Notes: a model not told the origin generated them from the letters alone. A stretch of 64,000 bases of DNA from an uncultured Clostridium sp. (GCA_900552555.1 URZW01000007.1:10901-74900); one strand, 5' to 3'; shown: positions 35,944-45,577, numbered from the stretch's first letter. Numbers and translations are program-made.

Positions 35944-36633
35944 TTATATTCCTGTTCCTACAACGATGCAAGCACGAGAAGCATACTTTTTATTTTTGGC
36001 CGCTGCTCCTTGATACTGTCCACCATTATACCCACTAAATGAAAATATACTATCTTTGTAACCACGTAAAATTGAAACATGATTATCATAATCAATCCAA
36101 TCATTAGTTATCGTATTTGTACTACCATGCCAATTTTGTGTTTCCAATATAGCATCTCCTAGTTTTGCTTTATATGCTTCTACTTCATATATATCTTTAT
36201 ATCTATTACTTGCTTTTCTAAAATTTTGGTCAGTAATTGTTGGACATACTGCAGATGTTCTTTCACCATTTAAATTAATAACTATACCAGATGAATTTCC
36301 TGTTGTAGTTTCTCCAACATTTATTTTATTAGGATTACCATAAGCTGAAGCCGAAAGAATAGCCATTGCTCCATATTCAGTATTCTTTTCCATATGAATA
36401 TCTAAATCCGTTGCCCCACTTGTTAAATTCGTAGTATTAATTGTATCTATCCTACCAAGTGTTCCTCCCATTTCCTGCATTTGCCTTATTTGTAATACCC
36501 AATCACCTTGCAATTTAACTGCAGGTGTTCCTCCATTAGACTGCAAAGCAGCATTTGATTTATTTGGCATAATTAGGGCAGACAAAGCCACACCTGTAAC
36601 CATAATTGTTAAAATCTTATTTTTTATTTTCAT
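35944..36633 (-). CDS. Secreted protein of unknown function
   Basis: 229 aa from the ATG at 36633 after AAGGAGGAA. A clear signal peptide, KIKNKILTIMVTGVALSALI with cleavage near SNAA. The mature part is Gly/Asn/Thr-rich and includes EYGAMAILSASAYGNP and a C-terminal SRACIVVGTGI. Lies 28 bp before the pilin-leader surface protein on the same strand and is probably cotranscribed. No family recognised. Confidence 0.8.
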   Translation of the reverse strand: MKIKNKILTIMVTGVALSALIMPNKSNAALQSNGGTPAVKLQGDWVLQIRQMQEMGGTLGRIDTINTTNLTSGATDLDIHMEKNTEYGAMAILSASAYGNPNKINVGETTTGNSSGIVINLNGERTSAVCPTITDQNFRKASNRYKDIYEVEAYKAKLGDAILETQNWHGSTNTITNDWIDYDNHVSILRGYKDSIFSFSGYNGGQYQGAAAKNKKYASRACIVVGTGI

Positions 36634-36922
36634 AACTTCCTCCTTTTTTTCTACTGTACTTTTATTATTTTTTCCAAATTCCGGCATTTAAAACCTATAT
36701 ACATAAATTTTATAATCCCTCCTTTTCTTTTGTATAATTTTATAAATTTAAATACGATTTTTATCAATTATAATTTTATCATTAATGTCTTTTTCTGTAA
36801 ATATTTTTTGCGATTTTTGTCAATTTATAATAGATAATTATCAAATATAAAATCATTCACAAAACAAGTAAAAGATTATACTATAATAAATAAGTAAATA
36901 AAAAAAGAAGGAGACTTAAAAT

Positions 36923-37252
36923 ATGAAAAACAAGAATATCAATGACCACATAGGAAAAATATGCCAATATTACAGACAAAAAAATAACTTAACACAAAAC
37001 CAAGTTGCAGAATTAACAGGATTAGAACCAAGACACATAAGTCAAATTGAAAGAGGTCTATCTAAAGGTAGTATTGATACATTAATAAAATTATGCAATG
37101 CATATAAAATTACTCCAGATATAATTTTATACGACCTATTAGATGAAGATATTAAAAACTCAGTTTCTATATATGACGAAAAATTCAAAAAGCTAAGTAA
37201 AAGTGACAAAGAAAGTATACTACATTTTATTGATTATTTTCTCTCAAAATAA
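36923..37252 (+). CDS. XRE family transcriptional regulator
   Basis: 109 aa. The N-terminal helix-turn-helix is IGKICQYYRQKNNLTQNQVAELTGLEPRHISQIERG; a short C-terminal tail has FKKLSKSDKESILHFIDYF, as in many accessory regulators. Divergent from the secreted protein gene at 36633, so it may control that pair (inference). Ribosome binding site GAAGGAG. Confidence 0.9.
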   Translation: MKNKNINDHIGKICQYYRQKNNLTQNQVAELTGLEPRHISQIERGLSKGSIDTLIKLCNAYKITPDIILYDLLDEDIKNSVSIYDEKFKKLSKSDKESILHFIDYFLSK

Positions 37253-37277
37253 AAAACTTATAAAACTATAAGTTTTT
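37250..37277. terminator. Bidirectional terminator
   Basis: AAAAACTTAT / ATAAGTTTTTT; the 3' arm overlaps the last codons of the gene at 37266. Confidence 0.85.
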
Positions 37278-37553
37278 TAAATAACACCCATACTTAACTC
37301 CTAATGAATAAGCTAATGCAAAATAATATTCTTCTGTTTCATAAAATAATTTTACAATTTCATTAAATTTTTCCTTTTGCTTATCATCAAATAATAGCTC
37401 AATATCATCCATTAAATCATATAGTTTCTGATATTTTTTATCAAACTCTTCACATTCTCTTAGTTTATCCATTCTTTCACTTATTAGATTAGTAATAAAT
37501 TTATAATCTCCATTTTCAAAAAATTCTATTTTATTATCCATATTTAATCTCAT
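37266..37553 (-). CDS. Small helical protein of unknown function
   Basis: 95 aa, largely alpha-helical, with KLYDLMDDIELLFDDKQKEKFNEIVKLFYETEEYYFALAYSLGVKYG. The pattern resembles small DUF6809-like proteins common in clostridial accessory regions; that link is tentative. An alternative ATG at 37541 is possible. Confidence 0.65.
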   Translation of the reverse strand: MRLNMDNKIEFFENGDYKFITNLISERMDKLRECEEFDKKYQKLYDLMDDIELLFDDKQKEKFNEIVKLFYETEEYYFALAYSLGVKYGCYLKNL

Positions 37554-37774
37554 TCCATCCTTAAAACATAAATCTCATTAAAAATTAATTAAGATTTAAC
37601 ACAACAAAATTATAATTCTTTTTCAAGCCTATTTTAAGTATACCAAATTTAAATAATTTTAAATATCCCGAACTCATATATAAACATTTATATACTACTT
37701 AACAATATTATACTTTTAATTTAAATAATTGTCAATATTTATTTGAAAGTTAATATTTTGGTCTATATTTGGTA

Positions 37775-37803
37775 TTGACACATATACTATTATATACTAA
37801 AAT
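37775..37803 (+). promoter_or_regulatory. Candidate SigA promoter
   Basis: TTGACA (37775-37780), 17 bp, TAAAAT (37798-37803), upstream of the HD gene at 37846. Confidence 0.6.
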
Positions 37804-37845
37804 AAAATATAGAGATAAATAATTTAAATTTACCAAAGGAGAATC

Positions 37846-38382
37846 ATGGAAAATTTATTACAAAAAATTTATGATAATAAAGAATTTATACATATAATAA
37901 ATAATTTAATAAAAAACGATACTGTACAACAAATGAAAAATTATAAACAACATTATGAAACAACATGTTTTGACCATTGTTTAACCGCATCATACTACTG
38001 CTATAAAATTTGTAAAAAATTAGGTCTAGATTACATATCTTGCAGTAGAGCTGCTATGTTACATGATTTATTTTTATATGATTGGCGAAAAAGAGAAAAT
38101 GGTAGAAAAGGTTTACATGCTTTTACACATCCCAAAACAGCATATGAAAATGCTTCTAAATTGTTTGAATTAAATAATAAAGAAACAGATGTTATTTTAA
38201 AACATATGTGGCCTGTTACATTTTTTGCTTTTCCAAAATATAAAGAGAGCTTCATTTTAACATTAGTTGACAAGTATTGTGCATTAACGGAATCATATGA
38301 AGAAATTTTTAACCGCTTTTGCCAGAAAAAAGCTTTCCGATATGCTTATGTATTTTTGTGTTTATTATTTATAAAAGTTTAA
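37846..38382 (+). CDS. HD domain protein
   Basis: 178 aa. The metal-binding pattern is FDHCLTASYYCYKICKKLG, AAMLHDLFLYDW, and HAFTHPKTAYENA, with a later D in LTLVDKYCALTES; this is an HD-superfamily phosphohydrolase of the small YedJ/PgpH-like group. Substrate unknown. Ribosome binding site AAAGGAG. Downstream terminator. Confidence 0.85.
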   Translation: MENLLQKIYDNKEFIHIINNLIKNDTVQQMKNYKQHYETTCFDHCLTASYYCYKICKKLGLDYISCSRAAMLHDLFLYDWRKRENGRKGLHAFTHPKTAYENASKLFELNNKETDVILKHMWPVTFFAFPKYKESFILTLVDKYCALTESYEEIFNRFCQKKAFRYAYVFLCLLFIKV

Positions 38383-38415
38383 AAGAGATTACATTTTATG
38401 TTTGTAATCTCTTTT
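38381..38415 (+). terminator. Terminator after the HD gene
   Basis: AAAAGAGATTACA / TGTAATCTCTTTT. Confidence 0.85.
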
Positions 38416-38469
38416 AATATTTAACTATTAGTAAACTTCATATTTCATTACAATAAGTTCATTATTACT

Positions 38470-39468
38470 TTATTTTAATTTTTCAATCTCATCATCTCTT
38501 AATCCTGTTATTTCTGATATTTCTTTTTTAGAAAGATTTTTATTTAATAATTTTTTTGCAATTTCCTTTATTCCCTCAATTTTTCCTTCAACCTTACCCT
38601 GTTTTCTACCATTCATAAAAATCTCTCTATTTTCTTTTTGTATCATTTCAAAGACAGCCATCATCGCTACATCACCACCTTCCTTATCTAAATTTTTTAA
38701 AATTTTATTAGTTTCATTTTCACCAATTTTAATTCTAATTATTTTATTTAAAATATTTCTAAACATTTCCTTAGTTTCTATAGGATAAGTTTGTTTATCA
38801 TTATTAATTATCTCCGCTATTTTTTCCAAATAATTTACAGTATCAGTTACTGTTTTTGTTTTTTCTATTAACATTGCTTTTGTATAAAAAGATTTTGATT
38901 TCAATAATTGTTCTTCACTATATTCATTAACATCAACTATATTAAACTTTGCAAATTGAATCTCCTCAATATTATCTAATCTTTCCTGAATATCACTTAT
39001 ATATGTCCCTGCATTCCATCTTCTATTACCAGTATATAATACTATCGGATATACAATAGGCAACTTATAATTTTTATGTCCATATCTTTTTCTATTAATT
39101 GCATTTTCCATTATCAAAACCTCATATTTAAGTATTCTAAACGGCATTGTATAATCAATTTTTGTTTGATGCTCTATTAAAAAGAAAATATTTTTATTTT
39201 TTAACTTATATATAATATCAGATTCTTGATTATTAAAGTTCATATCAATAAAACTACTATTATATTTTTCTAAATCTTTTTCTAATACTTGAACATTAAA
39301 TATATCTTTTATTAATTTTGATACCTCTCCATTATTATTAAATATTGTTCTAAATGTTTTATCATGTTCATTATTTACTTTATTTTTAATTAGTTCATAT
39401 TTCTCTGATTCTTCTCTAATATCACAATTATTATATACTTTCTCTTTTTTTATATAAGTTATATACAT
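38470..39468 (-). CDS. Rpn family nuclease/putative transposase
   Basis: 332 aa. PD-(D/E)XK nuclease core: NEHDKTFRTIFNN, ESDIIYKLK and FFLIEHQTKID with the acidic and Gln residues of the fold, then PIVYPIVLYTGNRRWNAGTYISD, all typical of the Rpn/PF04754-type family. The C-terminus carries a Gly/Lys repeat (GRKQGKVEGKIEGIKE) and a helical tail. The N-terminus is uncertain because no ribosome binding site precedes the first ATG. Probably a selfish or defence-linked nuclease. Confidence 0.85.
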   Translation of the reverse strand: MYITYIKKEKVYNNCDIREESEKYELIKNKVNNEHDKTFRTIFNNNGEVSKLIKDIFNVQVLEKDLEKYNSSFIDMNFNNQESDIIYKLKNKNIFFLIEHQTKIDYTMPFRILKYEVLIMENAINRKRYGHKNYKLPIVYPIVLYTGNRRWNAGTYISDIQERLDNIEEIQFAKFNIVDVNEYSEEQLLKSKSFYTKAMLIEKTKTVTDTVNYLEKIAEIINNDKQTYPIETKEMFRNILNKIIRIKIGENETNKILKNLDKEGGDVAMMAVFEMIQKENREIFMNGRKQGKVEGKIEGIKEIAKKLLNKNLSKKEISEITGLRDDEIEKLK

Positions 39469-39660
39469 TTTATAATTTTTATAATCTTTATATGTAAATA
39501 TTTCTATACCACTTCATCTCCTTTATTATAATATGTTCGTTAAATTTTGTCAACATTTATTTTATAGTTAATTTTATACTATTTTAATTACATCTATTCT
39601 ATTATTTTCTTTTTGTATTTTACAATTTTTTCATCGCAATTTTCGACAAAAATCGCAAAA

Positions 39661-39692
39661 AAAAGTAGGACAATTCGTACTGTCCCACTTTT
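39661..39692. terminator. Terminator of the rplS operon
   Basis: AAAAGTAGGACA / TGTCCCACTTTT, the loop ATTCGTAC; a T-run follows on the minus strand. Confidence 0.85.
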
Positions 39693-39704
39693 CACTTTTA
39701 TTAA

Positions 39705-40172
39705 TTATTCTGCTTTGTTTTCTGCTGTTTCAGCAACTGGAATTTCAACAACTTCTTCTTTAACTTCTTCAGCAGCTGGTTCTTCTGCTAAATCTTCTTT
39801 AATAGTAATTTCTCTATTTTCAATTCTAGCTCCAACCATTTCTTTAGTTTTAGCGGCTTTACCTACTCTATCTCTTAAATAGAATAATCTAGCACGTCTT
39901 GCTTTACCTACTCTAACTAATTCAACTTTTTCAACTAATGGTGAATGGATTAAGAATGTTTTTTCAACACCAACACCGTAAGATGTTTTTCTTACTGTAA
40001 ATGTTTGGTTAACTCCTCCACCTTGAACTTTAATTATAATTCCTTCGAAAACTTGGATTCTTTCTTTGTTTCCTTCTTTAATTCTAACATGTACTCTAAC
40101 TGTATTACCAACTTTTAATTCTGGTATTTTATTCTTAAGTTGTTCGTGTTCTATTGATTTAATAATATCCAT
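39705..40172 (-). CDS. rplS: 50S ribosomal protein L19, acidic tail
   Basis: 155 aa. L19 core ([63 protein letters not shown]) ends near residue 120; a Glu/Ala/Val-rich extension of about 35 residues follows ([17 protein letters not shown]). Such tails occur in some lineages. Last gene of the ylxM-rplS cluster. Confidence 0.95.
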   Translation of the reverse strand: MDIIKSIEHEQLKNKIPELKVGNTVRVHVRIKEGNKERIQVFEGIIIKVQGGGVNQTFTVRKTSYGVGVEKTFLIHSPLVEKVELVRVGKARRARLFYLRDRVGKAAKTKEMVGARIENREITIKEDLAEEPAAEEVKEEVVEIPVAETAENKAE

Positions 40173-40210
40173 TTTAGAATTTCCTCCTTTTTCTTATTTT
40201 TGAGCGGTGC

Positions 40211-41008
40211 CTACTTTGTTTGGCACGTCATTTCTATTTTTTCTAAAATTTTCTTATCCTCATCAGATAAATCAACTTTTTCCAAAAGGTCTGGCCTTTT
40301 TTCCAAAGTTCTTTTCAAACTTTGCTCTCTTCTCCATTTGTCTATCATTTGATGGTTACCTGAGCGTAATACTTTTGGAACTTGTTTTCCTTCAAAAATT
40401 TCTGGTCTTGTATATTGTGGATATTCTAAAAGTCCTTGTGAAAATGATTCTTCTGTTGTTGAACCATCTTTCAAAACTCCTTCTACATATCTACTTACAG
40501 AATCGATTAACACCATTGCTGGTAACTCTCCTCCTGTTAATACATAATCACCAATTGAAATTTCTTCGTCAACTATGCTGTCCAGTACTCTCTGGTCAAT
40601 TCCTTCATAATGACCACATAGAAGAATTAAGTGTTCTTGCTTTGATAGTTCCTCTACTTTTTGTTGATCTAATTTTTTTCCTTGTGGCGACATATAGATA
40701 ACTCTTGTTTTTGCTGATTTTTCAACATTTTCTATATTTTCTATTTTCTTTGAATTTGTAACATTCCTTACATCTTCAATATTTGAAATAACAGATTTAT
40801 ATGCATCATAAACAACATCTGGTTGAATTACCATTCCAGCACCACCACCATAAGGAGTATCATCAACTTTTTTGTGTTTATTTTTTGAAAAATCTCTAAT
40901 ATTTATTAAATTAACATTTATTAGTCCTTTTTCTTTTGCTCTTCCAATAATGCTCTCATTTAAAATATTGAACATTTCTGGAAAAAGTGTTAAAACATCA
41001 AATTGCAT
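40211..41008 (-). CDS. trmD: tRNA (guanine-37-N1)-methyltransferase
   Basis: 265 aa. SPOUT fold with MQFDVLTLFPEMFNILNESIIGRAKEKG, GGGAGMVIQPDVV, LLCGHYEGIDQRVLD and IGDYVLTGGELPAM, all TrmD hallmarks. It methylates G37 to prevent frameshifting. Canonical place between rimM and rplS. Confidence 0.97.
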   Translation of the reverse strand: MQFDVLTLFPEMFNILNESIIGRAKEKGLINVNLINIRDFSKNKHKKVDDTPYGGGAGMVIQPDVVYDAYKSVISNIEDVRNVTNSKKIENIENVEKSAKTRVIYMSPQGKKLDQQKVEELSKQEHLILLCGHYEGIDQRVLDSIVDEEISIGDYVLTGGELPAMVLIDSVSRYVEGVLKDGSTTEESFSQGLLEYPQYTRPEIFEGKQVPKVLRSGNHQMIDKWRREQSLKRTLEKRPDLLEKVDLSDEDKKILEKIEMTCQTK

Positions 41009-41050
41009 TTAATTTATACCCCCATAACGACGCTAAACAGCAGTTATTTT

Positions 41051-41557
41051 TTAAACTAGCCCTTTAAGTAAATGTGCAACTATCTTCTTTTCTTCTAAAT
41101 TAATTTCTTTAATTACATCAGATATTGCAGGCAATAATAATTGTTTTCCAAGTTCGTCTTTTACAACATATATGTCACAACTTCCACTATTAAAAACATC
41201 ATCTAATTTACCAAGTAATTTGCCTTCATCAGAATATACATCTAATCCAATTAAATCAACAATATAATATGTACCTTTTTCAAGTTCAGGTTCATCTTGT
41301 CTATTAACTTTCAAATATGAATTACGCAACAATTCTGCATCTTCCACTCTGTCTATCCCTTTGAATTTAATTAATACCATATCTTTATGATATTTTACTT
41401 CTTCAATTTCATATTGTTTTTTAGTTTTATTTGATTCAACATATACTTTATCTAATTTATCAAATCTAGTTATATCATCTGTAAAAGGTTTGACCTTGAC
41501 CATTCCTTTTATTCCAAATGTATTAACTATTTGACCTATTTCTAAAAATTCTTGCAT
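41051..41557 (-). CDS. rimM: 16S rRNA processing protein RimM
   Basis: 168 aa. N-terminal RimM domain (FLEIGQIVNTFGIKGMVKVKPFTDD) and C-terminal PRC barrel (YYIVDLIGLDVYSDEGKLLGKLDDVFNSGSCDIY). Assists 30S assembly through uS19. Between khpA and trmD. Confidence 0.95.
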   Translation of the reverse strand: MQEFLEIGQIVNTFGIKGMVKVKPFTDDITRFDKLDKVYVESNKTKKQYEIEEVKYHKDMVLIKFKGIDRVEDAELLRNSYLKVNRQDEPELEKGTYYIVDLIGLDVYSDEGKLLGKLDDVFNSGSCDIYVVKDELGKQLLLPAISDVIKEINLEEKKIVAHLLKGLV

Positions 41558-41582
41558 TAAATTATTTCCTTTTTTATAAATT

Positions 41583-41640
41583 TAAATTTGGAAAAATTGT
41601 TATTTGGCTTATACCAAATGGCGATTATTTTTCAAATTTC
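41583..41640. repeat. GCCAAAT hairpin spacer, copy 1
   Basis: TTTGGAAAAAT, TTATTTGGCT, loop, ACCAAATGGCGATTATTTTTCAAATT. The same layout fills the ylxM-ffh gap at 43660. Self-complementary around the TTTGG / CCAAA core. Confidence 0.65.
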
Positions 41641-41870
41641 TAATCAATAAATTCTACAGAAACTTTCTTATGTTCTCTAGCACCAACTGATTTTGCAACA
41701 GTTCTTATAGATTTTGCAAGTCTTCCTTGTTTACCAATTACTCTACCCATATCTTCATTTGCAACTTTTACTTCAAATACTACAGATTTTTCATCTTGTT
41801 TTTCAGTTATTTCAACTGCATCTTTGTTATCAACAAGATTTAAAATTATAGTTTCAATAATTTCTTTCAT
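41640..41870 (-). CDS. khpA: KH-domain RNA-binding protein KhpA
   Basis: 76 aa. A single KH domain with the GxxG loop GRVIGKQGRLAKSIRTVAKSVGAREHKKVSVEF. Positioned between rpsP and rimM, as usual. RNA chaperone-like partner of KhpB (family knowledge). Confidence 0.93.
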   Translation of the reverse strand: MKEIIETIILNLVDNKDAVEITEKQDEKSVVFEVKVANEDMGRVIGKQGRLAKSIRTVAKSVGAREHKKVSVEFID

Positions 41871-41935
41871 AGCTTAATATCCTTTCACTACGTTTCAATT
41901 TGTTATTACATTAAATTCTAATAACAATAACAAAA

Positions 41936-42172
41936 TTATTTTGCTGCATTTTCGATTAATTTTTTAACAGTATCTGTTGGTTTTGCACCATTTTTAATCC
42001 ATTGTGCAACTTTTTCTTGATCTAAAACTATTGTAGATGGTTCTGTCATTGGGTTGTATGTTCCTATTTTTTCGATTATTTTACCATCTCTTGGAAATTT
42101 AGAATCAGCAACTACTATATGATAGAAAGGAGCTTTTTTCTTTCCTTCTCTTTGTAATCTGATTTTTACCAT
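41936..42172 (-). CDS. rpsP: 30S ribosomal protein S16
   Basis: 78 aa. [44 protein letters not shown] is bS16. Strong AGGAGGTG ribosome binding site lies directly after a REP element (42189-42244). Confidence 0.97.
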   Translation of the reverse strand: MVKIRLQREGKKKAPFYHIVVADSKFPRDGKIIEKIGTYNPMTEPSTIVLDQEKVAQWIKNGAKPTDTVKKLIENAAK

Positions 42173-42188
42173 TTTAATTTCACCTCCT

Positions 42189-42244
42189 GGGATTGAGGGA
42201 CGTTCCTTAAAATCCCCTTTTAAAGGGATTGTGGGACAGTCCTC
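42189..42244. repeat. REP-like element (family A) between ffh and rpsP
   Basis: GGATTGAGGGACGTTCC, AAAATCCCC, AAAGGGATT and GGGACAGTCCT. It sits within a few bases of the rpsP ribosome binding site. Confidence 0.85.
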
Positions 42245-42276
42245 TAATTTTTTATATAAACTTAAAAAGTTAATAA

Positions 42277-43626
42277 CTATATTTTAAAATTTTTCAAAGC
42301 ATTTTCATCAATACCATTCATAAATTTTTTCATTCCACCTTTACTCTTCATTTGCTTCATCATTTTTTGTGTCATTTCATAAGATTTAATGAATTTATTT
42401 ATATCTTGTACTGTTGTTCCACTACCCTTTGCAATTCTAATTCTTCTACTTGCATTTAAAAGTTTTGTATTTCTTTTTTCCTTAGAAGTCATAGAACATA
42501 TAATTGCTTCAATTTTCCCAAATTCCTTGTCATCAACTTTGATATCTTTAAATTGATTCATACCAGGAATTAGTTTTAATAATGATGAAAAAGAACCCAT
42601 TTTTTTCATTTGTCTGATTTGAGCCAAATAATCATCTAAATCTAACTCACTCTTTCTCATCTTTTTTTCTAATTTTTCAGCTTCTTCTAAATCAAAAGCC
42701 TCTTCTGCTTTTTCTATAACTGCTAAAATGTCACCCATTCCTAAAATTCTTGATGCCATTCTATCTGGATGGAAAACTTCTATATCACTCATTTTCTCAC
42801 CAGTTGCAGCAAATTTTATCGGCCTACCAGTAACTTTTTTAACTGAAAGTGCCGCACCACCACGAGTATCACCATCTAACTTTGTTAGAACAATTCCATC
42901 TATTCCAACTTTTTCGTTAAATGTTTCTGCAACATTTACTGCCTCTTGACCAGTCATAGAATCTACAACTAATAGTATTTCGTGAGGTTTTACACTCTTT
43001 TTAACATTTTGTAATTCTTCCATTAACTGCTCGTCTATTTGTAAACGTCCAGCCGTATCTAGAATAATTACATCATTCAATTTTGACATTGCCACATTTA
43101 TTGCTTGTTTTGCAATATGTACAACATCTTTTGATTGTTCATTTGCATATACAGGGATATTTAATTGTGCTCCAACAACTTGTAATTGCTTGATAGCTGC
43201 CGGTCTATAAACATCACATGCAACTAATAATGGCTTTTTACCTTGTTTTCTAAATAAATTTGCAAGTTTTCCAGATGTAGTTGTTTTACCTGAACCTTGA
43301 AGTCCAACCATCATTATTATTGTTGGTGGATTTGGTGAAAAATTGACTTTGCTTTCTGTTCCACCTAAAAGTTCAACTAACTCATCTTTAACTATTTTTA
43401 CAACTTGTTGTCCCGGAGTTAATGATTTTAAAACATCTTGCCCCAAAGCTTTTTCTTGAATATTTGATATAAATTCTTTTACGATTTTATAGTTTACATC
43501 CGCTTCTAATAATGCAAGTTTGACCTCTCTTAGCATTTCTTTTAAGTCAGAGTCTGTAATTCTTGCCTTACCTTTAAATTTTCTTGTTATTTCTTGCAAT
43601 CTAGAAGATAATCCTTCAAAAGCCAT
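42277..43626 (-). CDS. ffh: Signal recognition particle protein Ffh
   Basis: 449 aa. NG GTPase domain with P-loop [27 protein letters not shown] and [11 protein letters not shown] domain follows (Met-rich, [31 protein letters not shown]). Binds 4.5S/6S-like SRP RNA and nascent signal sequences. Preceded by ylxM and followed by rpsP. Confidence 0.97.
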   Translation of the reverse strand: MAFEGLSSRLQEITRKFKGKARITDSDLKEMLREVKLALLEADVNYKIVKEFISNIQEKALGQDVLKSLTPGQQVVKIVKDELVELLGGTESKVNFSPNPPTIIMMVGLQGSGKTTTSGKLANLFRKQGKKPLLVACDVYRPAAIKQLQVVGAQLNIPVYANEQSKDVVHIAKQAINVAMSKLNDVIILDTAGRLQIDEQLMEELQNVKKSVKPHEILLVVDSMTGQEAVNVAETFNEKVGIDGIVLTKLDGDTRGGAALSVKKVTGRPIKFAATGEKMSDIEVFHPDRMASRILGMGDILAVIEKAEEAFDLEEAEKLEKKMRKSELDLDDYLAQIRQMKKMGSFSSLLKLIPGMNQFKDIKVDDKEFGKIEAIICSMTSKEKRNTKLLNASRRIRIAKGSGTTVQDINKFIKSYEMTQKMMKQMKSKGGMKKFMNGIDENALKNFKI

Positions 43627-43659
43627 AAGTTTTTTTCATTCCTTCCTAGTTTTAATTAA

Positions 43660-43716
43660 TTTGGAAAAGAATCATTATTTGGCTAGATACAACGCCAAAT
43701 GATAATTATTTTTCAA
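43660..43716. repeat. GCCAAAT hairpin spacer, copy 2
   Basis: TTTGGAAAAGAATC, TTATTTGGC, loop, GCCAAATGATAATTATTTTTCAAATT. Perfect ATTTGGC / GCCAAAT stem with AT-rich extensions. Related to 41583-41640. Confidence 0.7.
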
Positions 43717-43717
43717 A

Positions 43718-44065
43718 TTATACTAAACAATTTAATTCTTTTTTTACACTCTCTAAAATTTGAGCAACCTTTTTATCAGATGAAGTTTTTTCTATTTTTG
43801 TTAGTTCTGATAGTACATGCTCTATTGTTTTTTCTTGATTCGACATCCTTTTCATAAATAACAACTTCTCTTCGTATTCGAAAAGCTTTTTCTCCCCTTT
43901 CTTTATTATGTCTCTAACAGCTTGCCTTGTTATTTGGTTGTTTTCTGCTATTTCTGATAGTGACAAGTCATTATTGTAGTAGTCATTTAAGAAGTCAAAT
44001 TGTTTTTGGGTTAACAATTTTCCATATAAATCACACAATATACTTATTTCTACGTTTTTTTCCAT
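43718..44065 (-). CDS. ylxM: YlxM-type putative DNA-binding protein
   Basis: 115 aa. Helix-turn-helix of the sigma-70 region 4 type: LLTQKQFDFLNDYYNNDLSLSEIAENNQITRQAVRDIIKKGEKKL, typical of YlxM/UPF0122. Conserved upstream neighbour of ffh. Role in SRP regulation proposed for the family. Confidence 0.93.
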   Translation of the reverse strand: MEKNVEISILCDLYGKLLTQKQFDFLNDYYNNDLSLSEIAENNQITRQAVRDIIKKGEKKLFEYEEKLLFMKRMSNQEKTIEHVLSELTKIEKTSSDKKVAQILESVKKELNCLV

Positions 44066-44234
44066 AATAACTACCCTCTTTTTTGTAATGCTATTATACT
44101 TTACACTATTTTTGTGTATTTGTCAAGGGTTTTGCACAATTTTTTCAATATTCATTACTATATTTGTTACAATTCACAGTATAACAAAAATATATTACAT
44201 TACACTTTTTTTCTGTAGATATGCTTTTTTTTAG

Positions 44235-44263
44235 TTGACAAATTATGTAAAGTACTGTACAAT
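44235..44263 (+). promoter_or_regulatory. Promoter of the zinc-ribbon gene
   Basis: TTGACA (44235-44240), 17 bp, TACAAT (44258-44263). Confidence 0.7.
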
Positions 44264-44302
44264 ATGTTTATATATTTTTTGTTACCCAAAAAGTTTTTTA
44301 AT

Positions 44303-44324
44303 CTTGGAGGGTAAAACCTCCAAG
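44303..44324 (+). promoter_or_regulatory. Leader hairpin before 44346
   Basis: CTTGGAGG / CCTCCAAG with a GTAAAA loop, 9 nt before the ribosome binding site AAAAGGAGG. The CCTCC arm could pair instead with the AGGAGG of the gene and block initiation. Confidence 0.6.
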
Positions 44325-44345
44325 CAAATAAAAGGAGGTTTCCAA

Positions 44346-44693
44346 ATGAATCTTTTACCAATAATACAAATTGCAAATTTAAACGAAAGGTATGAAAATC
44401 CAAGTACTGAAGAACGCTTAAAAAATATTCATGAAATTCCAAATATTTTTAAAAGACATTGCAAATTATGCAATTCAAAACCAGAAAAAATTTGGAAAAC
44501 AGTAAGATGGGGTTATATCATTGGAGATACCGTTAACATTTACTATTGTAAAAAGTGCTTACAAACCAAAGAAGATGTGTTATATGAAATTGATACTGAT
44601 GAATCACAAATGGGTATAGCTTTTTGTGATTCACCCATAGGCATAGAAAAATTGGATTATTCCAGAAGCACACTTCCACCAATTGATGAATAA
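44346..44693 (+). CDS. Small zinc-ribbon protein of unknown function
   Basis: 115 aa from the ATG at 44346 after AAAAGGAGG. Two CxxC pairs (RHCKLCNSKPEK and YYCKKCLQTKEDV) about 31 residues apart suggest one zinc ribbon. The rest is acidic and unrecognised (DESQMGIAFCDSPIGIEKLD). Its own promoter, leader hairpin and terminator make a single-gene unit. Confidence 0.75.
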   Translation: MNLLPIIQIANLNERYENPSTEERLKNIHEIPNIFKRHCKLCNSKPEKIWKTVRWGYIIGDTVNIYYCKKCLQTKEDVLYEIDTDESQMGIAFCDSPIGIEKLDYSRSTLPPIDE

Positions 44694-44723
44694 CTTTTTA
44701 TCTAAATGCAAATTGTATAGTGT

Positions 44724-44774
44724 AAAATTAATATAGAACAATCATTTTATTTATGATTGTTCTATATTAATTTT
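44724..44774. terminator. Long bidirectional terminator
   Basis: AAAATTAATATAGAACAATC pairs with GATTGTTCTATATTAATTTT, about 20 bp, around a short AT loop. It ends the + gene at 44693 and the - gene at 44800. Confidence 0.85.
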
Positions 44775-44799
44775 AGAGTTATACCTTACAATTATAATG

Positions 44800-45561
44800 C
44801 TATTTTTCTAATTTTCTTTTTTGTACTCTATAAGTAATTTTCGCAACAAAACTACTAGGCACAAAATGACTAAAGAAAATACCCAACTTTACATCAAAAC
44901 CAGGTACAATATAAAATTTTCCCTTAAGCAATTCCTTTATTGCAAAATTAGCCACACTATAACTATTAGCCTCTCTCATATGAAACCTAACATTTGCAAC
45001 ATTATTAAAATTAGTATTTACTGGACCTGGACATAAAATACTAATTTGAACATTAGACTTTTCCTTTTTTAATTCTTCTCTAATAGATTCCGAAAGTCTT
45101 ACAACATACGCCTTTGTTGAATAATAAGTTGCCATTAATGGTCCTGGCATAAAACCTGCAATTGATGCAACATTTAAAATTTTACCACTATTTTTTGCTT
45201 TCATATCAACTAAATATAATTTTGTTAAAATATGATATGCAATAATATTTGTTTTTATCATTGTCAATTCCTTGTTTAAATCTGTATGCGTAAAGTTTCC
45301 ACAATCCCCAAAACCCGCATTATTGATTAAGATATCCACATCTTTTACACTTTTGTGCAAATCTTTACAATTCTGTTCTATTGATAAATCCATTGATATC
45401 ACTTGAGTTTCTATATCATTTTCTTTTCGCAATTCTTCTGCTAATTCATTTAATTTTAGTTCATCTCTTGCAACTAATACTAAATTATATCCTTTTTTTG
45501 CTAATACTCTCGCCATATCTCTTCCTATTCCAGAAGATGCTCCTGTTATTAACGCTTTCAT
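44800..45561 (-). CDS. Short-chain dehydrogenase/reductase
   Basis: 253 aa. Classical SDR: nucleotide motif TGASSGIGRDMARVLAKKG, NNAG in DILINNAGFGD, active site S in NVASIAG and YxxxK in YYSTKAYVVRLSES. The C-terminus is hydrophobic (IVPGFDVKLGIFFSHFVPSSF), as in SDRs near membranes. Substrate unknown. Probably cotranscribed with the HAD gene 17 bp upstream. Confidence 0.9.
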   Translation of the reverse strand: MKALITGASSGIGRDMARVLAKKGYNLVLVARDELKLNELAEELRKENDIETQVISMDLSIEQNCKDLHKSVKDVDILINNAGFGDCGNFTHTDLNKELTMIKTNIIAYHILTKLYLVDMKAKNSGKILNVASIAGFMPGPLMATYYSTKAYVVRLSESIREELKKEKSNVQISILCPGPVNTNFNNVANVRFHMREANSYSVANFAIKELLKGKFYIVPGFDVKLGIFFSHFVPSSFVAKITYRVQKRKLEK

Positions 45562-45577
45562 AACCTTCCCCCATTTT

